Notes under the pieces: model-generated | Databases searched by the model: none | What the model saw: the letters and a program-made list of their open reading frames with translations, nothing else | Told to the model about the DNA's origin: nothing | NCBI GenBank assembly: GCA_022925895.1 | Contig: JAKSYS010000120.1 | Coordinates: forward strand, 50,006-114,005 | Length of the DNA: 64,000 bases | From: Fragilaria crotonensis | Taxonomy: Eukaryota > Bacillariophyta > Fragilariophyceae > Fragilariales > Fragilariaceae | Direction of reading: 5' to 3' | Made by a program: the position numbers and the translations under genes | Shown: in pieces, positions 38,461 to 50,109 of the stretch | How positions within the stretch are numbered: the stretch's first letter is position 1 | How the letters are laid out: each line of letters begins with the position of its first letter

Positions 38461-39627
38461 TTTAAGTCATCGCGACAGAGCTCATGACAAGTGCGAGACG
38501 GGAGAGTGTCGAGGGCCGAGATATCGTTTACTTGAGCCTAGTGCAATGATCTCGAGGTGCTTTAGTTGCGAATTGCGAGCGCTTAGTTAATCTTTTGAGG
38601 TAGTGTTCTGCTGAGTAAAATTGTTTTTCTCCACGGGAATTGTAAATCGTTGTACTCCGAGTATTTCGCTATCAACACCTTCGACAAATGTGAGTATTGC
38701 CTTTATCCCATTCCTACGTCCTTCACTCCTTCATTGTGGTGTTGATAGAAACGTCTAGAGGCTTGGCAACAAATATGGATACTGTTACGCCATCCGGCTT
38801 ATTGGAATAGAAAGTGAGTAACCCTGCCACCTGACCTCTTCTGCACGAAATTAGGTGCGCTCCTCGGAGTACAAAGCACCCTTCTGGCCAGCACTTCCTC
38901 TCACATACTATTTTGTCTGACCTCTGATCATCTTGTCTTCCCATGTCAGTGTATGGGAAAAGAGCCGAGTGCTACTCATAGTACAACTCCTTACTCGAGT
39001 ACTACTTCAAGTTACAAATACAAGTACTATACGTTTCAAAATGCACTCAATGTACATAGCCGTCACCGGACACATTTAATTATACGTAGGATAAATAAAT
39101 CTTTCACAGGCAGCCTGTTAAAGCCGCTTTTAACCGTCAAAACGAATGTCCGGGGCAGTTTGGCCACTTTTCCGTAGTCGCTCGGAAGCGTCCGCTTTCC
39201 AAGGTGTCGTTCGAAAATGTCTGTTTTACTGCTCGCGAAGATACATGGGTTTATATAATATTTATAGATCCCAGTTCCCAAATTAGCGAGATTCATTCTG
39301 TGATCAGTTAGTGAATCTTACGGAGTCACGATGCGAAGGCCTTGTTCACAAATCTATTGATTTATATGTATCGGAGAACCAGAGGGAAAGAAACGTCGCA
39401 CTACAAAGGCACTACCAGGTAGGTGTCCTTTGGTCTCTAATTAAGCAAGATAACCTTTCCGCTTAGATTTCCCTTCGATTATTCGAATGCACATATCGGG
39501 ATTCAAACCCGAAGACTGAGTTCAGAGAGCTCTCTTGAAGTTCATAAAATTGGATTATTGCCTTTACCGGATCATTAACCAAGGACAAAGACGAACGTCC
39601 ACATCACTCCCTCCTCATACGACGATC
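38461..39627. other. Intergenic region
   Basis: No gene found; a few GTAC words lie at 38980-39040. Confidence 0.4.
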
Positions 39628-40795
39628 ATGGAAATGGTCTCAAGCGACGCGTATACGGTAAATCGTGAGATCAGGAAGCATTTCGAATACATGGACGAAA
39701 TGAAACGCAACATGGCCAAACGTGAGAGGGAAAAGCGCAAAGCGCCCCCTTTCAGCATACAATCTGTTCTTCAAGTCGGAGCGCGAGAGCTTGTCCAGGA
39801 GAAACGCAGGGTCGGGTTTTCCGATATGGCCAAAAATCTCTGCCAAGTGGAACGCTCTTGATAAAAAGGACCGAAAGCCATTTGACGAGGAGGCCCTCAA
39901 CGAGAAACGACGCTACAAAGTGGCTCTTTCACAGTGGAAAGCTCAAGGTAAACTCGAGTCGAGGAAGTCGATTGCCTATCATGGACAACACATCATGTCC
40001 TGGGGATCATATGCCTGCATTTACTTCCTGGTGGATCAGAACGAGCCTGACCCAAATTTGCTTCTCGACCTCCTCGTTCAACAACGTGTTGCAGAGGAAC
40101 AGCGAATGAAGCAGCCCCAGTTTCATCTACCAGGACCTCGCCACCTAGTTCAACAGCGTGTTATGGAGGAACAACAAATGAAGCAGCCCCAGTTTCAAGA
40201 GTTTCAACGATCTGCTCCTTTCGCAGGACCCCGCCGCATGTCCATGCCTTCGGTCTCCACATCTACCGTCGGAGGATCAGTGGAGTCATGCAAGACCGTC
40301 TGCCAATGAGCCTTCAAGGTATAATGGAGCATCATTTCTCAATGATGGCCAAGACGACTACTTCGTACCATCAAGGGGAAGGTGTCGTCTTCGCCTCCTT
40401 TGCCATCGTTCAAAGCTGACGACTATGATCCAGATGATTTCCTAGAGCCTATCGCGTTCGGAGATTCTGGAGACGATGATGCCTCGGTGGCTTCTGAGAC
40501 TACGAATGCGTTTATGAGCATGCCCTTCTCTGACATCGACTCCAGTGACGACGAAAGCGATGAGAGTTTCGACGCCGTGATCTCTCGCGTTCTTGAGCCA
40601 TTGCCGATGCGCCGTTCCTCCCTGCTGTGTTTACCGAATAACAAGCAGGCGTTTGAAGGGGTGCAAAACAGGCGAAGTCACTCCATGCCGATCTGTCGGG
40701 TCGCTGAGATGAACGAGTTGCAAGGGGTCATGCATTTGCTGGAGAGGGAGATCGGGCCAGGGCTGAATCGAACTTTTTCTCCCGTACGATGCTGA
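39628..40795 (+). CDS. HMG-box protein, paralog 1 (frames broken)
   Basis: It aligns throughout with the intact HMG-box gene at 50110-51405: EMKRNMAK, the HMG box (RPLSAYNLFFKSERE in one frame, KWNALDKKDRKPFDEEALNEKRRYKVALSQWKAQ in the next), two copies of a VQQRV.EEQ.MKQPQFQ module, LPMSLQG near 40310, and the C-terminal AEMNELQGVMHLLE. Frame changes near 39730, 39830 and 40290, plus one before 40382, break it. The HMG box binds the DNA minor groove, so a chromatin or transcription role in the nucleus is expected. Whether it is a pseudogene or carries consensus errors cannot be decided here. Confidence 0.6.
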
Positions 40796-41555
40796 ATTCT
40801 GAAATAAAGTCAAGTGACTGTTGTTAAGTACAGACTTCAGGAAATTCTACTTCGTTCTGTTACACTACACTCATAGTATTCGTAGGTATTTTCTCTCTCG
40901 TAACTTCGTGACACAGCTGGCATGTGTTTGCTCTCAAAGCACTTTGTACGGTGTTAGCGGAGTTCATTTTAACACAGTGAGGAGAGGAGAAAAGAAACCA
41001 GCTCTCGCACAGCAACATTCAGAACAAAATGAATGGCAGCGACAACACTGCCTGTAGCGAAGCAAGATTCCATCGAGGCAGCATCTCTAGTGCAAGTATT
41101 GATGATCGATGCCCTCGACTCGGCAAGTATATGCAGGCAGGAAATAATCTTGACTACCATGTTGAACGTTGAACCAGGCATCACACGAAAAGAAGTTGAG
41201 GTTCAACCTGAACTCTAAAGAATTAGCCATTTGACGACCATGACGCCAGCAACGCAGGCATGACAACGTTTTACGATGACGAAGTGTATGGACGTCCGAC
41301 TGCAATTCCAGCAAAGGATGTGCGGCATGAGAATATGTATATATCGAAGACAAATTCATCATCACGAGCGCACTGTATGTATGATAAGAGTTTTCTGCGC
41401 TCGGTTGGTCCCTGATCGTGACTGAGATCGTACGTGGCCATCATCATTGTTGAGATTGTTGATGGTGCACGTTTGACTTTTGATTCACGACTGAAGAATT
41501 GGACACAAACTGTCTGACACGAGTTCGATGTTGCTGACGAGCTGGTACAAGTACA

Positions 41556-41650
41556 CGTACTTGTACTTGTACTTGTACTTGTACTTGTACTTGTACTTGT
41601 ACTTGTACTTGTACTTGTACTTGTACTTGTACTTGTACTTGAACTTGTAC
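41556..41650. repeat. (GTACTT)n hexanucleotide array
   Basis: About 16 units, one with a T-to-A change at 41642. Each unit contains a GTAC palindrome. Confidence 0.95.
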
Positions 41651-41682
41651 TCGGAGTACCAGGTACCGTACCAGATAGCACT

Positions 41683-41905
41683 GATGTCATCAATGATTAC
41701 ACTACCTCTTGCGACCATGTTGGAATGTAAGGTATGACTATCATTCCATTTCCATGATGATTCTATACTGGTAAACCATATTGCTTACTTGTAGCTGATG
41801 TCATCACATATCGCACAGCTCTCGCGACCAGGTTGGAAAATTAGGTATGATTACCATCCCATGATGATAATACATTGCTTGGTCAACCATTGCACATTTT
41901 AAGAC
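41683..41905. repeat. Imperfect 114-bp direct repeat
   Basis: Units beginning gatgtcatca at 41683 and 41797 share ctcttgcgacca/ctcgcgacca, gttgga, ggtatga, and gtaaaccat/gtcaaccat blocks. Confidence 0.55.
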
Positions 41906-43917
41906 CTCGGTTGAATCGTCCGGTTGTTCATGCCTTGCAATTTTTTGTATAGATACCGCCCGCATTCTACATTCTACTACGTTGTCCCTGAAATGGTGCA
42001 ACCATATGTTCAGATGCTTAGAAGCTGCACCCTAGAAAGAGTACGTGTTCTTTTGTTATTTTCATGCACAAGTAAGTTCAAAGAATTTCCTCCTGAAGGC
42101 TCCCGTCAGATGCGATGGTCAATATCTTTTTGGACCTATTCCAACTGAGGTTGGCAGTACGATTTTGGTAGCTAGCAACTTGATATGAGATTGCAGGGTG
42201 GTGTGAAGACTCATTTTTCAAAGCTCTGGCAGACAAGGAGATAGCAGAGTTCAGAGTGTTGTTTTCCACTTGTTTGAGAAGCGGAGGAAGTTTGACAGTA
42301 TACAGCTGTTCCAGATGCCATTTTGTTGTTGTGTTGGTGGCTCTTGCAAGGCCACATTCGTTACTGAGTGTATCAGCTGTCAACTTAGGTGCAATGAAAG
42401 GGTTTATGATCAGGAATCAAAGTGAGCAACCCTTTCAGGACTTGGCAAGACTTTCATTAAGCTTCGCATCGGTGCGTGAGACCTGATGAGTGTACAGTAC
42501 AACCATTACCTGGCACCGAGTTGTGATGGGTACTACACTACTGTGCTACTGTTGTTTCCCCTTACACCAGTCACCTCTGTACAAGGACCTATGGATCCAT
42601 GAGGGTATGAAACATCAAACATCATCAATGACTATAAGAAGGCCAAGCAATCAAAATCAGCAATCAGGACCATGATCTCAAGATTGCGGATGCCGATGGT
42701 GACATCGTTACTCCGCCATTTTTCTATCGCTACTTGATAACTGTAATCCACCTGCCTTACTGTCGCGAGTCGCGAGTCGCGAGGCCGCCTCGTCATCTCA
42801 GAAACACTTGTTTCACGTTTCACGACCATCCATAGAGAAAATTTCATCACGACGGTGACATCCCGATGTCGCAGATTCTGTCTCCGGTACTCAGACTCCA
42901 ACTTGAAGTTGAACTCATTGAACGGTTCGGATTGTTGTTGACAACAACACGCTCGAATACTCGTGACTCGTGACTGCATTCTTCCCCTTCGGTTCGCCAG
43001 GGATTCTATACACGGTAGATCTATTTGTGGGTTGCATGTCATACGCAAATAGAGCATAACAGTGGTGTCCGCAATAAAATGTGGTCAAAGGTGAGTCAAC
43101 AATCATACGTCAATGCAAACAGTCTAGGGGCATAATCGGATTAGTAGACATCATAGAATGTACTCTGAGTAGTTACTAAGGCGTGCACACAACAAGATTT
43201 TTCGTTTAATCGACAACGGCATGTATCCTGCATCCTGCATCCTAGGTTTTCGTCATTCGCTCTCTTCTGTTCCTGAGAGCGTACAACGATCACCGGTTCA
43301 CGGTGAAATTGTGCGCGAGCAGAAGTTTCATCGGCGAACGCTGCTCTATTCCGCCAATACTGGCTCTGGTCCATGTCGCGTCGAAAAATGAAAATAAACT
43401 TAAATACATTAGGATGCCTAAGCAAAACGTTGATTTCACGTTTTGAAATTAATAAATGTCACGTGTCAGGGATGGATGCAGGGTATAGTATGATGAAACG
43501 AACGCTTAAATACGCAACCTTCATGTCCAGGGGGACATAATTTGCAGATTTGAACGCGGAGTGACTTTCATTCCTTAAATATGTCGTGCTCCGAGAATCA
43601 GATTCATGAGCCGTGAAAATCTATATACAGAAACGTCTTAGGTATAATTGGAAAATTCGCTTCAAAATTAAGCACTATGTTCAAGATACCGTACATACTC
43701 GAGAACTATGTCATAGCACAACAGGATTACTACTATGCATACCTTCTAAACGGTATGATACAGGAGCCGTTGTACCAGGGTCAGGGACCAGGGATTATGT
43801 GTATGTCAAACAATTTTTTTTGCGAGTACCAGATACATGTATGTCATACGACTAGCAGTCCCAATTCGACGACTTGAAGCTCGACACACAACTTCGTCGC
43901 CCAGTATGTATGATGGG

Positions 43918-44024
43918 TGTCATACACAAGTAAGAGTGACTAATATAGGATTAGATCTTCCTTCTGTGTTGGCATGGTGAGCTACGTGGCTGGGACAGGG
44001 CAGGACAGACGACACTATCTGACC
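43918..44024 (-). repeat. LTR (3' LTR of the minus-strand element)
   Basis: Matches 49843-49953 with a handful of differences. The adjoining internal sequence is purine-rich on the minus strand (gaagaggagg), a candidate polypurine tract. Confidence 0.8.
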
Positions 44025-44107
44025 TCCTCTTCGGCTAAACTAGCTAGAGTCCCCAGCCCGAGACCTCACCTCCTCTCAAACCCAGACCCTAGACTTACAT
44101 TAGGCCA

Positions 44108-47100
44108 TCATGTCACAAACCAAATCATTGAATATCGTCGCGCCCAATGCCTTCGTACAAATATCGGCAAAATTCTCATGGCTCCGACACCAATGAGCGT
44201 TGACGATGCGTGCGGCAATGGCCTCGCGGACATAGTGGTATGATATGGCGATGTGCTTCTTTTGAGTTCTCCCTCAGGAATCTCAGCGCTCTGAATAACG
44301 CCAAAGTTATCGCCATACATTTCCGTTGGTTTCGTAACCGGAATGCCGAGACAGCGGAGCATATATCGTATAGAAATCGCCTCTTCGACGGCCGAACGCA
44401 TTGCGATAAATTCGGCACAATACGTACTCGTGGCGATGCACCCTTAGCGTTTACTCTGCCATATCACCGGCGTGCATCCCACAAATACGATGATACCCGA
44501 AATTGAACGTCGCGTCACGTGGTCATGTGCGTGGTCCGCATCGAAGAAGACCGAGGTTCCAACTCCGATCCGTATGCTTCAGGCATATCCGTGCCGACGT
44601 CCTCAGTCGCGTCAGGGTAATCCTCCAGAAAATCTGGGTGGAACGACTCCGTTCGCAACTCGTCGTCGACAAGTAATGGTCTTGAGTCTAATACAATACG
44701 TCGGTTTGGGTTCTTCTTGAGATAACCAAACAGGTGCAAAGCAAGCTCCAAATGGTGTGTCCTTGGGGCTGCCGAGAACCTACTAAGGGACGACACGGCA
44801 AACGAGATGTCGAGCCGACCAATAGTGCATGCCCACTGAGCCATGCCGATCAACATCTGATAACGTCGGATTCCCAATTCCGACAACAGATCGCTATCGT
44901 CCAGCTCAGGTGGCATCCTTCGGAAGAGGAGTGCGATGGGTCCATAGGGTGCCATCCAAATCGAGTTCAGACTCAATTCGACGGATACATTCCTTGATGT
45001 ATGTCGCGCAACTCAGGACCCGCCTTTTCTTCAACCGAGAAGTTATAATCATTCCCCAGATAATAGGATGGGGGTCCTATCGACTTCAAAAGGAATGCAG
45101 CAGAGATCTGTTCTTTCCAACGTGACGGATCTCGAGCGACGATCTTGAAATCGTCAACATGGGTGCAAATGTAATCATATCCATCGCACTCGTCTCGCTT
45201 CCGCATCCAGACATCTCTGTCATAACGCGAGGCAGAGAATCCCAAGTTGCGTAGAAAGTCGGCAAAATGAGCGCTAAAGGCCCTACTCGATGACCGTAAA
45301 CCATATAAGGCCTTCTTGAAAAGTACGACAGAGTCCTCGCGTTCGTCAAATTCCGGTCCAGCTCTAGAGTAAACTTTCTCCATGCATTCCGCCGTGATAA
45401 AAGCATTACCAATGTCACCACATAGAACTTCAAGACCGTCACGATGAGCAATCAAATCGAGGAGTCGGACACTTATACCTTTCACGACGGTGGAACGGGT
45501 TAATCCCTCTCGGATCTACCATGTGACCTCCAGCGACAAGGCGGGCTTTTCGCCTCCCGTCCTGTTTAACCTCAAATATCATGGACAAGGTAGTCCACTG
45601 GTAATCGGAGCTGGGTTTGTAATCTGGGGCGTGGAACTCAAAGCAGTTTAGCGCAAGGAGAGACGCTACTTCTTTACGTATAGCATCTGCCCACAGAGTA
45701 TTCCCTGCCGCCTCGTCCAGCTCAAATGCATGACGAACGTTACGCGGCACCTCCACCCCATATTTAATCTGAACTGGTCTGCTGATTCGCCCTGGCTTCT
45801 TCCGTTTGCGAACGCCACCAGGTTTCGGTGCCGTTACAGCAACTCTGCGAATCAGACGAGTACCGTTCTTCAAATTGGTCGACAAAACCAAAGGCATCGA
45901 CTGATCGTCCTGTTCATGGCAGCCACGTGCAGAACGTATCAAGCGTCGCACCACTCGGTTAAATGTTCGTTTGAATTGACGAGCCCATCGGGTGAATCGA
46001 CCCCGCTATGTTTCACGTTTGAGCTGCCAACCTTGTTTAATAAAATGTAATCCGCCACGGCTACCGGAAAATCCTTGCAAGCCGTTGTGAACGGAACATC
46101 AGTTGTTTCCTCAGTCTTCCATGACAGCCGAAGCATAAGAACACCATCCACCCACTCATGACCCACGATCGCTTCGAACAGGTCATCATCCACAGGGGTA
46201 TCCGCTTCCCGTTGTAGTTGATGAACGACATTTTCAAGAATGTCGGGTTCCACATTCTCGTCCTCCTGCGTGATTGGAACGCACACTGGAGCAACGGATG
46301 GAGTACTTGGAGACTCTCTGCTGGCGTCGTCACGCCAGGAGTCTGCATCATTTGATGCAGCCGTGTCCGTCGCAATAAGTGGCATCGCAGTCGGCGTGTT
46401 CGAATCCTGCGTAATATCAGACGTGGTGAGGTTGTCCGTAGTATGCACTGGTCGCACTGCGTCAAGAACTGATAATGGTTCCGTCGACGTCTGTCCCTGG
46501 GTCAACGGAACTACCATAGGGTCAACGTCGTGTGGAAGCGAATGTGTCGGGTCGTCGGACACCGAAAAACGAGGTCGCTTCGCTGGTGGACCAATAACCT
46601 CGCGAATACGGTCCTCAAACGGGTCGTCGAACGCACCAAGCGAATCATTGGACGACTCCACAGCTCCCGCCATAACTCCTCTGGAGGCAGGTGCCACCGA
46701 ACTACCGTCAGTGCCCTCCTCTTCTTCGGAAGGAAGCGGATCATCAAAACAGTGGTTTCGTCGTTTTTATAGAACGTTAACGAGATCCCACTACCCGCAG
46801 TCTCCTCTGGAACAACGTCCGGGCATCCTCTCGTGGATATCTTGGCCGAATCACAGAACGAGCCAAGACCTGCGGAGTCGAAATTTCGTTTTCATCATCG
46901 GGCAAAGCAAGGATAAGAAAGCAAAAGCATCTCAACACTTGGTGCCACTCCCAAGAAGCGACCCTTTAGCATCTTCGCTCTTGGGAACGCCCTGCGCGGC
47001 TGGTAAAACCAAACCGGTTGCCAAAAGATAAAACGAAACACACTAATATCTGGGCGTTCACCCCAATGGCATTCATGCGGGGTTAACCAGTTCAAACTCC

Positions 47101-48281
47101 TCCGAGCAAGAACAGTCCTTACCAGACACATGTATTCGAGCGCGAAGCACCAATACGCCAAAGGAGCGCCCGTCACCGTCAACAAGTGCACCGTAGCCGC
47201 TTTTAAAGCGCCACCTCGTCGTTCCGCAAGATTCTGGTTAGGATGGTGTGCTTCGGTGTACTCAGATTTAATGGACAGGCTCTCCAAATAGGAAATCCAT
47301 CGCTTACCCTTGAACTCAGGAGCATTATCCGACTTCAAACGCGTCGGAGCTCCGCATTCTGCGACCATCTTCGGAAGAGTCGAAGGGCTCTGAGACCGCC
47401 GCCGCATTAAGTACACCACATCCCAACCAGTCCTTTGAAACGAGAACAAATTCCAATAAGTGTAACCGCGTACGGACGGTATAGAAGAAAAGAAGGTGTC
47501 GACGTAACACAAATCATTAAGTCGGCGAACCTTTAGCTGGGGAAGACGAGTCTGGAAGTGATCTCGCATCATCTCCCGTGTCTCTGCTTCTACTGTCGGA
47601 ACAAGCTGTGTTGTCGCGTCAAGAGTTCGCGAAACAACGTAGTCAGGGGCAAAGCCCAAGCATCGCTTCCATTGGGACGATCCCTCCGATTCCGCAACGC
47701 GACGTCGTGAATGAAGACGAGCAAACGGTTCATAGGGTACACTTCCATCCGTGATCGTTACCTTTGGCAATCGACGAAGCTCACTCTCCGTTATACGGAA
47801 CACTTCGAAGAAACACTTAGTACCATCAAAGAAGAAAGGCATCTTGACATCCCGGAAACGAGCCATCTGTAAACCAGGTTTCCCAGCAATGTCGCGTTCG
47901 CATCGGGCGCGATCGTCGATTCCATTACGGGTATCCCGAAGTGATTGGTGGACCGATAGCAGTGATTCAGTTTGAGCCGGGTTAGAATCGTATAGAGGCC
48001 TCATGGGCGTATGCCGCATAGCACCGCCCATCCTCATCTCTCAGTTTGGCCACCGCCGAAACGACGGGAAAGGTCTCGCCTACGTTCCGTCCTGCAAATG
48101 CTCCTGTCATCGTCACCTCCCGACCTGTGCGTTCAAGGATCGTCCAAACGGATGTTAACAAAGTCTGGTCATTACCCGTGTCGGACACAAGAATTTGTGT
48201 GGAGGGATCGACGGTCGATATGTGGTCGTTGACTCGGGTCACTCGACGCAGCACTCGGACCGGCGACTCCTCCGCAACGAG
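44108..48281 (-). pseudogene. Copia Pol polyprotein (older element, frames broken)
   Basis: In order on the minus strand: protease with DTG (LVSDTGNDQ, about 48190), integrase with the D-D-E residues in YVDTFFSS, LKSDNAPEF and HPNQNLAERR (about 47500-47220), a Pro/Ser/Asp-rich linker with a chromodomain-like segment (EAIVGHEWVDGVLMLRLSW, about 46160), reverse transcriptase (YICTHVDDF near 45160; KALYGLRSS near 45310), and RNase H (EMYGDNFGVIQS near 44310). Frame changes near 48000, 46700-46890, 45950, 45480, 44975 and 44400-44515 interrupt the chain. Confidence 0.75.
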
Positions 48282-49793
48282 TCAACTCGAACGCTCCGTC
48301 ACAATACGGCGGCTTTTCTGAAGACGAATGCGCTTGCGAGGTGGACCTTCTTCGCCATCCTGCGCTGGAGCTTCGCCTGCACTATTCGACGCTTCAGTGG
48401 AGCCAGACGATTCTTGTGGAGTGGACGTTGGGTTGCTCGAACTTGTTTTCCTTGACTTCACATTCGGGCGATACGTTTCGATAACTGTATCGAAGGCATC
48501 ATTCAACTGCAACTGCGTTTTACCCTTGTGGGCGTCGGTCCGCCAATCAAGCACCAACTTGAAAAGAGCTGCACCAAACGACTTCTTCCATGAATCTGGA
48601 AGTCGCGGAATCAACCACTTCCTGTTGTCAGGTGCTGGACCAGACGACGGTTGTCGCTTGCCCGTCTTTGAAGCGGTTGCACTCTGTGTACGCCTCGAAT
48701 AACGGGTCGTGGACGCGCCGTCCCCAGTGACGTTCGAAGCCTGGTCCTTCATCATAAGAGATGTATCTCTCTCACGAATCTCAGTAAGGATTTGATCCGT
48801 ACTAGAGTTCGGTTTGTGAACTATCGAGTCGCGAACGATCTCGAAGTCGTCATCCTGAATCGCGACCAGGAGAAGAGCTCGAAGAGTGTCAGAGTCGTCC
48901 GCGAGCTGGGCGTTGTTCTTTCGCAGACGCTGAAGACAATCGCGCACATCGGAAATGAACTTTGTCGCCGTGTTATCCGGAGTAAGACGCAAGTTAAGGA
49001 GGCGTCGAATGTCGAACAACACAACGTTGGCCCTATTGAGAGCTGTATTATAGTAGCTCTCAAGGCCAGACCAAAGAACAACCGGGTCCAACTGCTTGTC
49101 ATCAAGCATGGATTGAGCAATGGATTGTGCCTGACCGCCGTGAACCGCACCTCGCAACGCATAGAACACACTCTCGGAGACTTCCGGGTACTTATCGGTC
49201 CAAGTCGTTTCATCGAGGAAACGCCCGAACCCTGCGGTTCCTAAGATGTTGATCGTCGACTCCCGCCAAGCAAAGTAATCCTCGTCGTGTCCGGAGAACT
49301 TATCCAATGTCGGAACAGCTTTCTTGTCAAAAATCTGAACCGATCGTCGCGCAGGCGAGCTGGCATTGGACGACGTGGGTTGCTTCGAATGGTGGGGTGA
49401 CGTGACCGCAGAAAGAATCTGGGTCATTGTCGTGCTCTCCGTCAATTCGCCGATCCTGGCGTAGTCCACTATGTACCCAAGCTTCTTCACGATAACAGGG
49501 GCCGTAAGCTCCTCTGGAACAACACCGTTCGAAACGAGGGCCGTGGAAATGTCCGCCGACGTAAACACCATCAAATCACACCAATCCCGCGCCTGCCAAT
49601 GCTCGGAGAACAATGCGTCGATGCCGGCACAAACAATCCCACGAGCCTTTTGGGCTGGAGCGAGTAGGGAGACGATACGGTCCAATATCTCCGGATCGAA
49701 TCGGTCAAATCGAGGCGGAGCAGGGTCCTGCTCAACACCAGGAGTTACCGCAGCGAAGGGAGTACCTGGGATCGGAGATGGTGGGGCGGACAT
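48282..49793 (-). CDS. Copia Gag-like protein (older element)
   Basis: About 503 residues from the ATG at 49793 (MSAPPSPIPG); an upstream GTG frame exists but the ATG is preferred. The mid region (FSGHDEDYFAWRESTINILG, LYNTALNRANV-type helices) is the Gag core of copia elements that packages element RNA. The tail is rich in Ser/Pro and basic residues, without an obvious zinc knuckle. It terminates at a TGA (48282-48284), after which the same frame continues straight into the protease. Confidence 0.75.
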   Translation of the reverse strand: MSAPPSPIPGTPFAAVTPGVEQDPAPPRFDRFDPEILDRIVSLLAPAQKARGIVCAGIDALFSEHWQARDWCDLMVFTSADISTALVSNGVVPEELTAPVIVKKLGYIVDYARIGELTESTTMTQILSAVTSPHHSKQPTSSNASSPARRSVQIFDKKAVPTLDKFSGHDEDYFAWRESTINILGTAGFGRFLDETTWTDKYPEVSESVFYALRGAVHGGQAQSIAQSMLDDKQLDPVVLWSGLESYYNTALNRANVVLFDIRRLLNLRLTPDNTATKFISDVRDCLQRLRKNNAQLADDSDTLRALLLVAIQDDDFEIVRDSIVHKPNSSTDQILTEIRERDTSLMMKDQASNVTGDGASTTRYSRRTQSATASKTGKRQPSSGPAPDNRKWLIPRLPDSWKKSFGAALFKLVLDWRTDAHKGKTQLQLNDAFDTVIETYRPNVKSRKTSSSNPTSTPQESSGSTEASNSAGEAPAQDGEEGPPRKRIRLQKSRRIVTERSS

Positions 49794-49842
49794 GGGCGAA
49801 AAGAGCGGAAGAGTTAGCAAAAGCAAACAAAAGACTGTTAAT

Positions 49843-49953
49843 CGTCATACACAAGTAAGAGTGACTAATATATAGGATTAGATCTTTCTTCTGTGTTGGC
49901 ATGGTGAGCTACGTGGCTGGGACGGGAGCAGGACAGACGACACTATCCTGACA
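49843..49953 (-). repeat. LTR (5' LTR of the minus-strand element)
   Basis: Matches 43918-44024. Ends in TG/CA at the outer element boundary. Some inner-edge bases have diverged. Confidence 0.8.
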
Positions 49954-50109
49954 ATGGGAGCAACCGGAGCAACGGAACGTACCCGCTGGTATTCAATTTC
50001 TCGCGTCGAACAAGTACGACCACATTCGCCAGATGATAAAACGCTATTGTTGCCTCGACCAGCAGAACAGGAATCATCTCCCTCCTTCCTCTTATAACTG
50101 GTTCACATC

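Larger units (their letters stand above)
40796..43912. other. Long intergenic region
   Basis: It contains the TACTTG hexamer array and a 114-bp direct repeat. A minus-strand ORF at 42078-42383 has some protein-like texture but no recognisable family. No other support for genes in about 3.1 kb. Confidence 0.4.
43918..49953 (-). mobile_element. Ty1/copia LTR retrotransposon (older copy)
   Basis: 6,036 bp from TGTCATAC to CTGACA, flanked by the 5-bp target duplication ATGGG (43913-43917 and 49954-49958). Short LTRs (about 107 and 111 bp) differ by several substitutions and 1-bp indels. The domain order on the minus strand is Gag, protease, integrase, reverse transcriptase, RNase H, i.e. copia order. 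The insertion lies 156 bp upstream of the start codon of the second HMG-box gene. Confidence 0.9.

Noticed and set aside
41485-41737. Frames encoding YLYLYL, KYKYKY and STSTST
   Set aside because: Products of the GTACTT hexamer repeat, not genes.
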